The position numbers and the translations under genes are program-made. DNA of 7,148 bases. Origin: Bacillota bacterium (GTDB taxonomy: Bacteria > Bacillota > Clostridia > Christensenellales > Aristaeellaceae). Below are positions 6,119 through 7,148 of the stretch, piece after piece (positions within the stretch are counted from its first letter, which is position 1; each line of letters begins with the position of its first letter). The notes under the pieces were generated by a model. The model worked only from the letters and a program-made list of their open reading frames with translations, ran no database searches and was not told where the DNA came from. The DNA lies in assembly GCA_019137115.1 (NCBI GenBank), contig JAGVSV010000192.1, positions 1 to 7,148 of the forward strand. Direction: 5' to 3'.

Positions 6119-7148
6119 TCAGGTCGCGACCGTCGGCCCCTCATCCTCCGGCGCGTAGTACTGCGCCTGCGCGTGCCACAGCCGGTGGTACTGGCCGTTC
6201 TGCCGGAGCAGCTCCTCGTGGCTGCCGGTTTTCACCAGATGCCCCTCGTCAAACACCGCGATGCGCCGGCAGAAGCGGCAGGAGCTTAACCGGTGGGAGA
6301 TGAACACCGCGCCGCGGCCGCCCACAAAGCGGTTGAAGTTGCGGTACACCTCGCTCTCCGCGATGGGATCCAGCGCCGCCGTGGGCTCGTCCAGCACCAC
6401 CACCGGGCTGTCCTTGTACAGTGCGCGGGCCAGCGCCACCTTCTGCGCCTCGCCGCCGGACAGCTCCGGCGCGTCCTGGTTGACCGACTTTTCCAGCAAC
6501 GTGTCGCCGCCCTGCGGCAGCCGCTCCACGCGCTCCAATAATCCGGCCAACTCCAGGCAATGCCGCACGCGCTGCGTGTCGATGTGCCGTGTCCTGCGCC
6601 ACGTTCTGGTACACAGTCAGCGGCAGCACGCAGTACTCCTGGAACACCGCGCAGAACAGGTTGTAATAGGCCGGGCGGTCAAATTCCCCGATATAGATGC
6701 CGTTGAGCAGCACACGCCCGCCGGTCGGATCCAGCAGGCCGCACAGCAGCTTGACCAGCGTGGTCTTGCCCGCGCCGTTCAAGTCCTCCAGCGCGATCTT
6801 CTCGCCCGCCTGAATGGTGACGTCTACATCCTTCAGAGTGGGCTTTTCCGCACCCGGATAGGTATAGCACACGACCTCCAGCGTAAAGCAATGGCCCTCC
6901 TCCGGTGTTGGCAGCGGCACGCCGCCTGTCCGCCGGAAGGTTTCCCGCTCATCCAACAGCTTGCGCACGCGGTCGATATCCTGCATCTGCTCGGTCAGTG
7001 TACTCATCTGCTGCATCAGGGTGCCCACATAGCCGCTGAACCCGCCCACCGCCGCCAGCAACAGCACGAAATCCGCTGCATCCAGCGTGCCCGCGATGGC
7101 TTCTTTGAGCAGCCACGCATACGCCAGCCCTTCGCGCAGCAGCGCGGT
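6119..7148 (-). pseudogene. ABC transporter permease/ATP-binding protein, frameshifted, 5' end outside window
   Basis: Half-type ABC exporter (membrane domain fused to ATPase domain); substrate unknown. Read from the right edge, the frame is open from 7148: the tail of the membrane domain (TALLREGLAYAWLLKEA, then a hydrophobic helix VLLLAAVGGFSGYVG), a linker, then the ATPase domain with YPGAEKPTL, Walker A region LEDLNGAGKTT (6758-6790) and Q-loop FQEYC. At 6586-6588 the frame breaks: QNVAQDT is in the first frame and HIDTQRVRHCLELAGL in the next, with one surplus base or two missing. Beyond it all hallmarks resume: signature LSGGEAQKVALARAL, Walker B VVVLDEP, D-loop AALD, H-loop ISHR, stop at 6119-6121. 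Without correction the protein would lose signature, Walker B and H-loop and run out of frame to about 6249. The first Walker A glycine is Asp (GAC, 6783-6785). It is either a decaying gene or a sequencing indel in a real one; about 340 residues of the original are visible. Confidence 0.88.

Noticed and set aside
6249..6587. Out-of-frame continuation of the ABC transporter frame after the frame break
   Set aside because: It reads as Gly/Ala/Arg-rich sequence with no motif, while the neighbouring frame carries the ABC signature, Walker B and H-loop; it is open only because of high GC.

Overview
The window is a GC-rich (about 60-65% by eye), densely coding bacterial segment. Its content is the 3' end of a V-type (A/V-type) ATPase operon in the order A-B-D, a uroporphyrinogen-decarboxylase-fold protein of the non-HemE kind, an M3-family oligoendopeptidase, and a convergent ABC transporter half-gene. 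This combination, with strong GGAGG-type ribosome binding sites and very tight gene spacing, fits an anaerobic Bacillota (Clostridia) genome, possibly an uncultured gut lineage of high GC such as the Christensenellales or Oscillospirales. The taxonomic placement is inferred from gene type and order only.

Layout. Positions 1-1053 hold the C-terminal three fifths of the catalytic V-ATPase subunit A; the window opens inside its P-loop. Subunit B (1055-2437) follows after one base, and subunit D (2434-3069) overlaps the end of B by four bases. Fifteen bases later a strong Shine-Dalgarno precedes the URO-D-like gene (3085-4311). After a 52-base gap comes the M3 oligoendopeptidase (4364-6064). All five genes lie on the plus strand, and I see no intrinsic terminator before the strong one at 6083-6116, so they could form one transcription unit. 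On the minus strand, from 6119 to the right edge, lies an ABC transporter (end of the membrane domain plus the nucleotide-binding domain). It carries a reading-frame break near 6586-6588 and an altered Walker A motif.

How the genes work together. A, B and D are core parts of the V1 sector: the A3B3 catalytic hexamer and the central rotor shaft D, which couple ATP hydrolysis or synthesis to H+ or Na+ movement through the membrane sector encoded upstream of the window. The URO-D-like protein and the peptidase have no known part in the ATPase; their position downstream is probably transcriptional convenience. The ABC gene is a separate convergent unit.

I found no RNA genes, CRISPR array, insertion sequence, phage genes or attachment sites, and nothing that amounts to a new multi-gene system. 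The points most worth a second look are the damaged ABC transporter, the unassigned URO-D-like enzyme attached to the ATPase operon, and an exact 20-base match between atpB and the URO-D-like gene.
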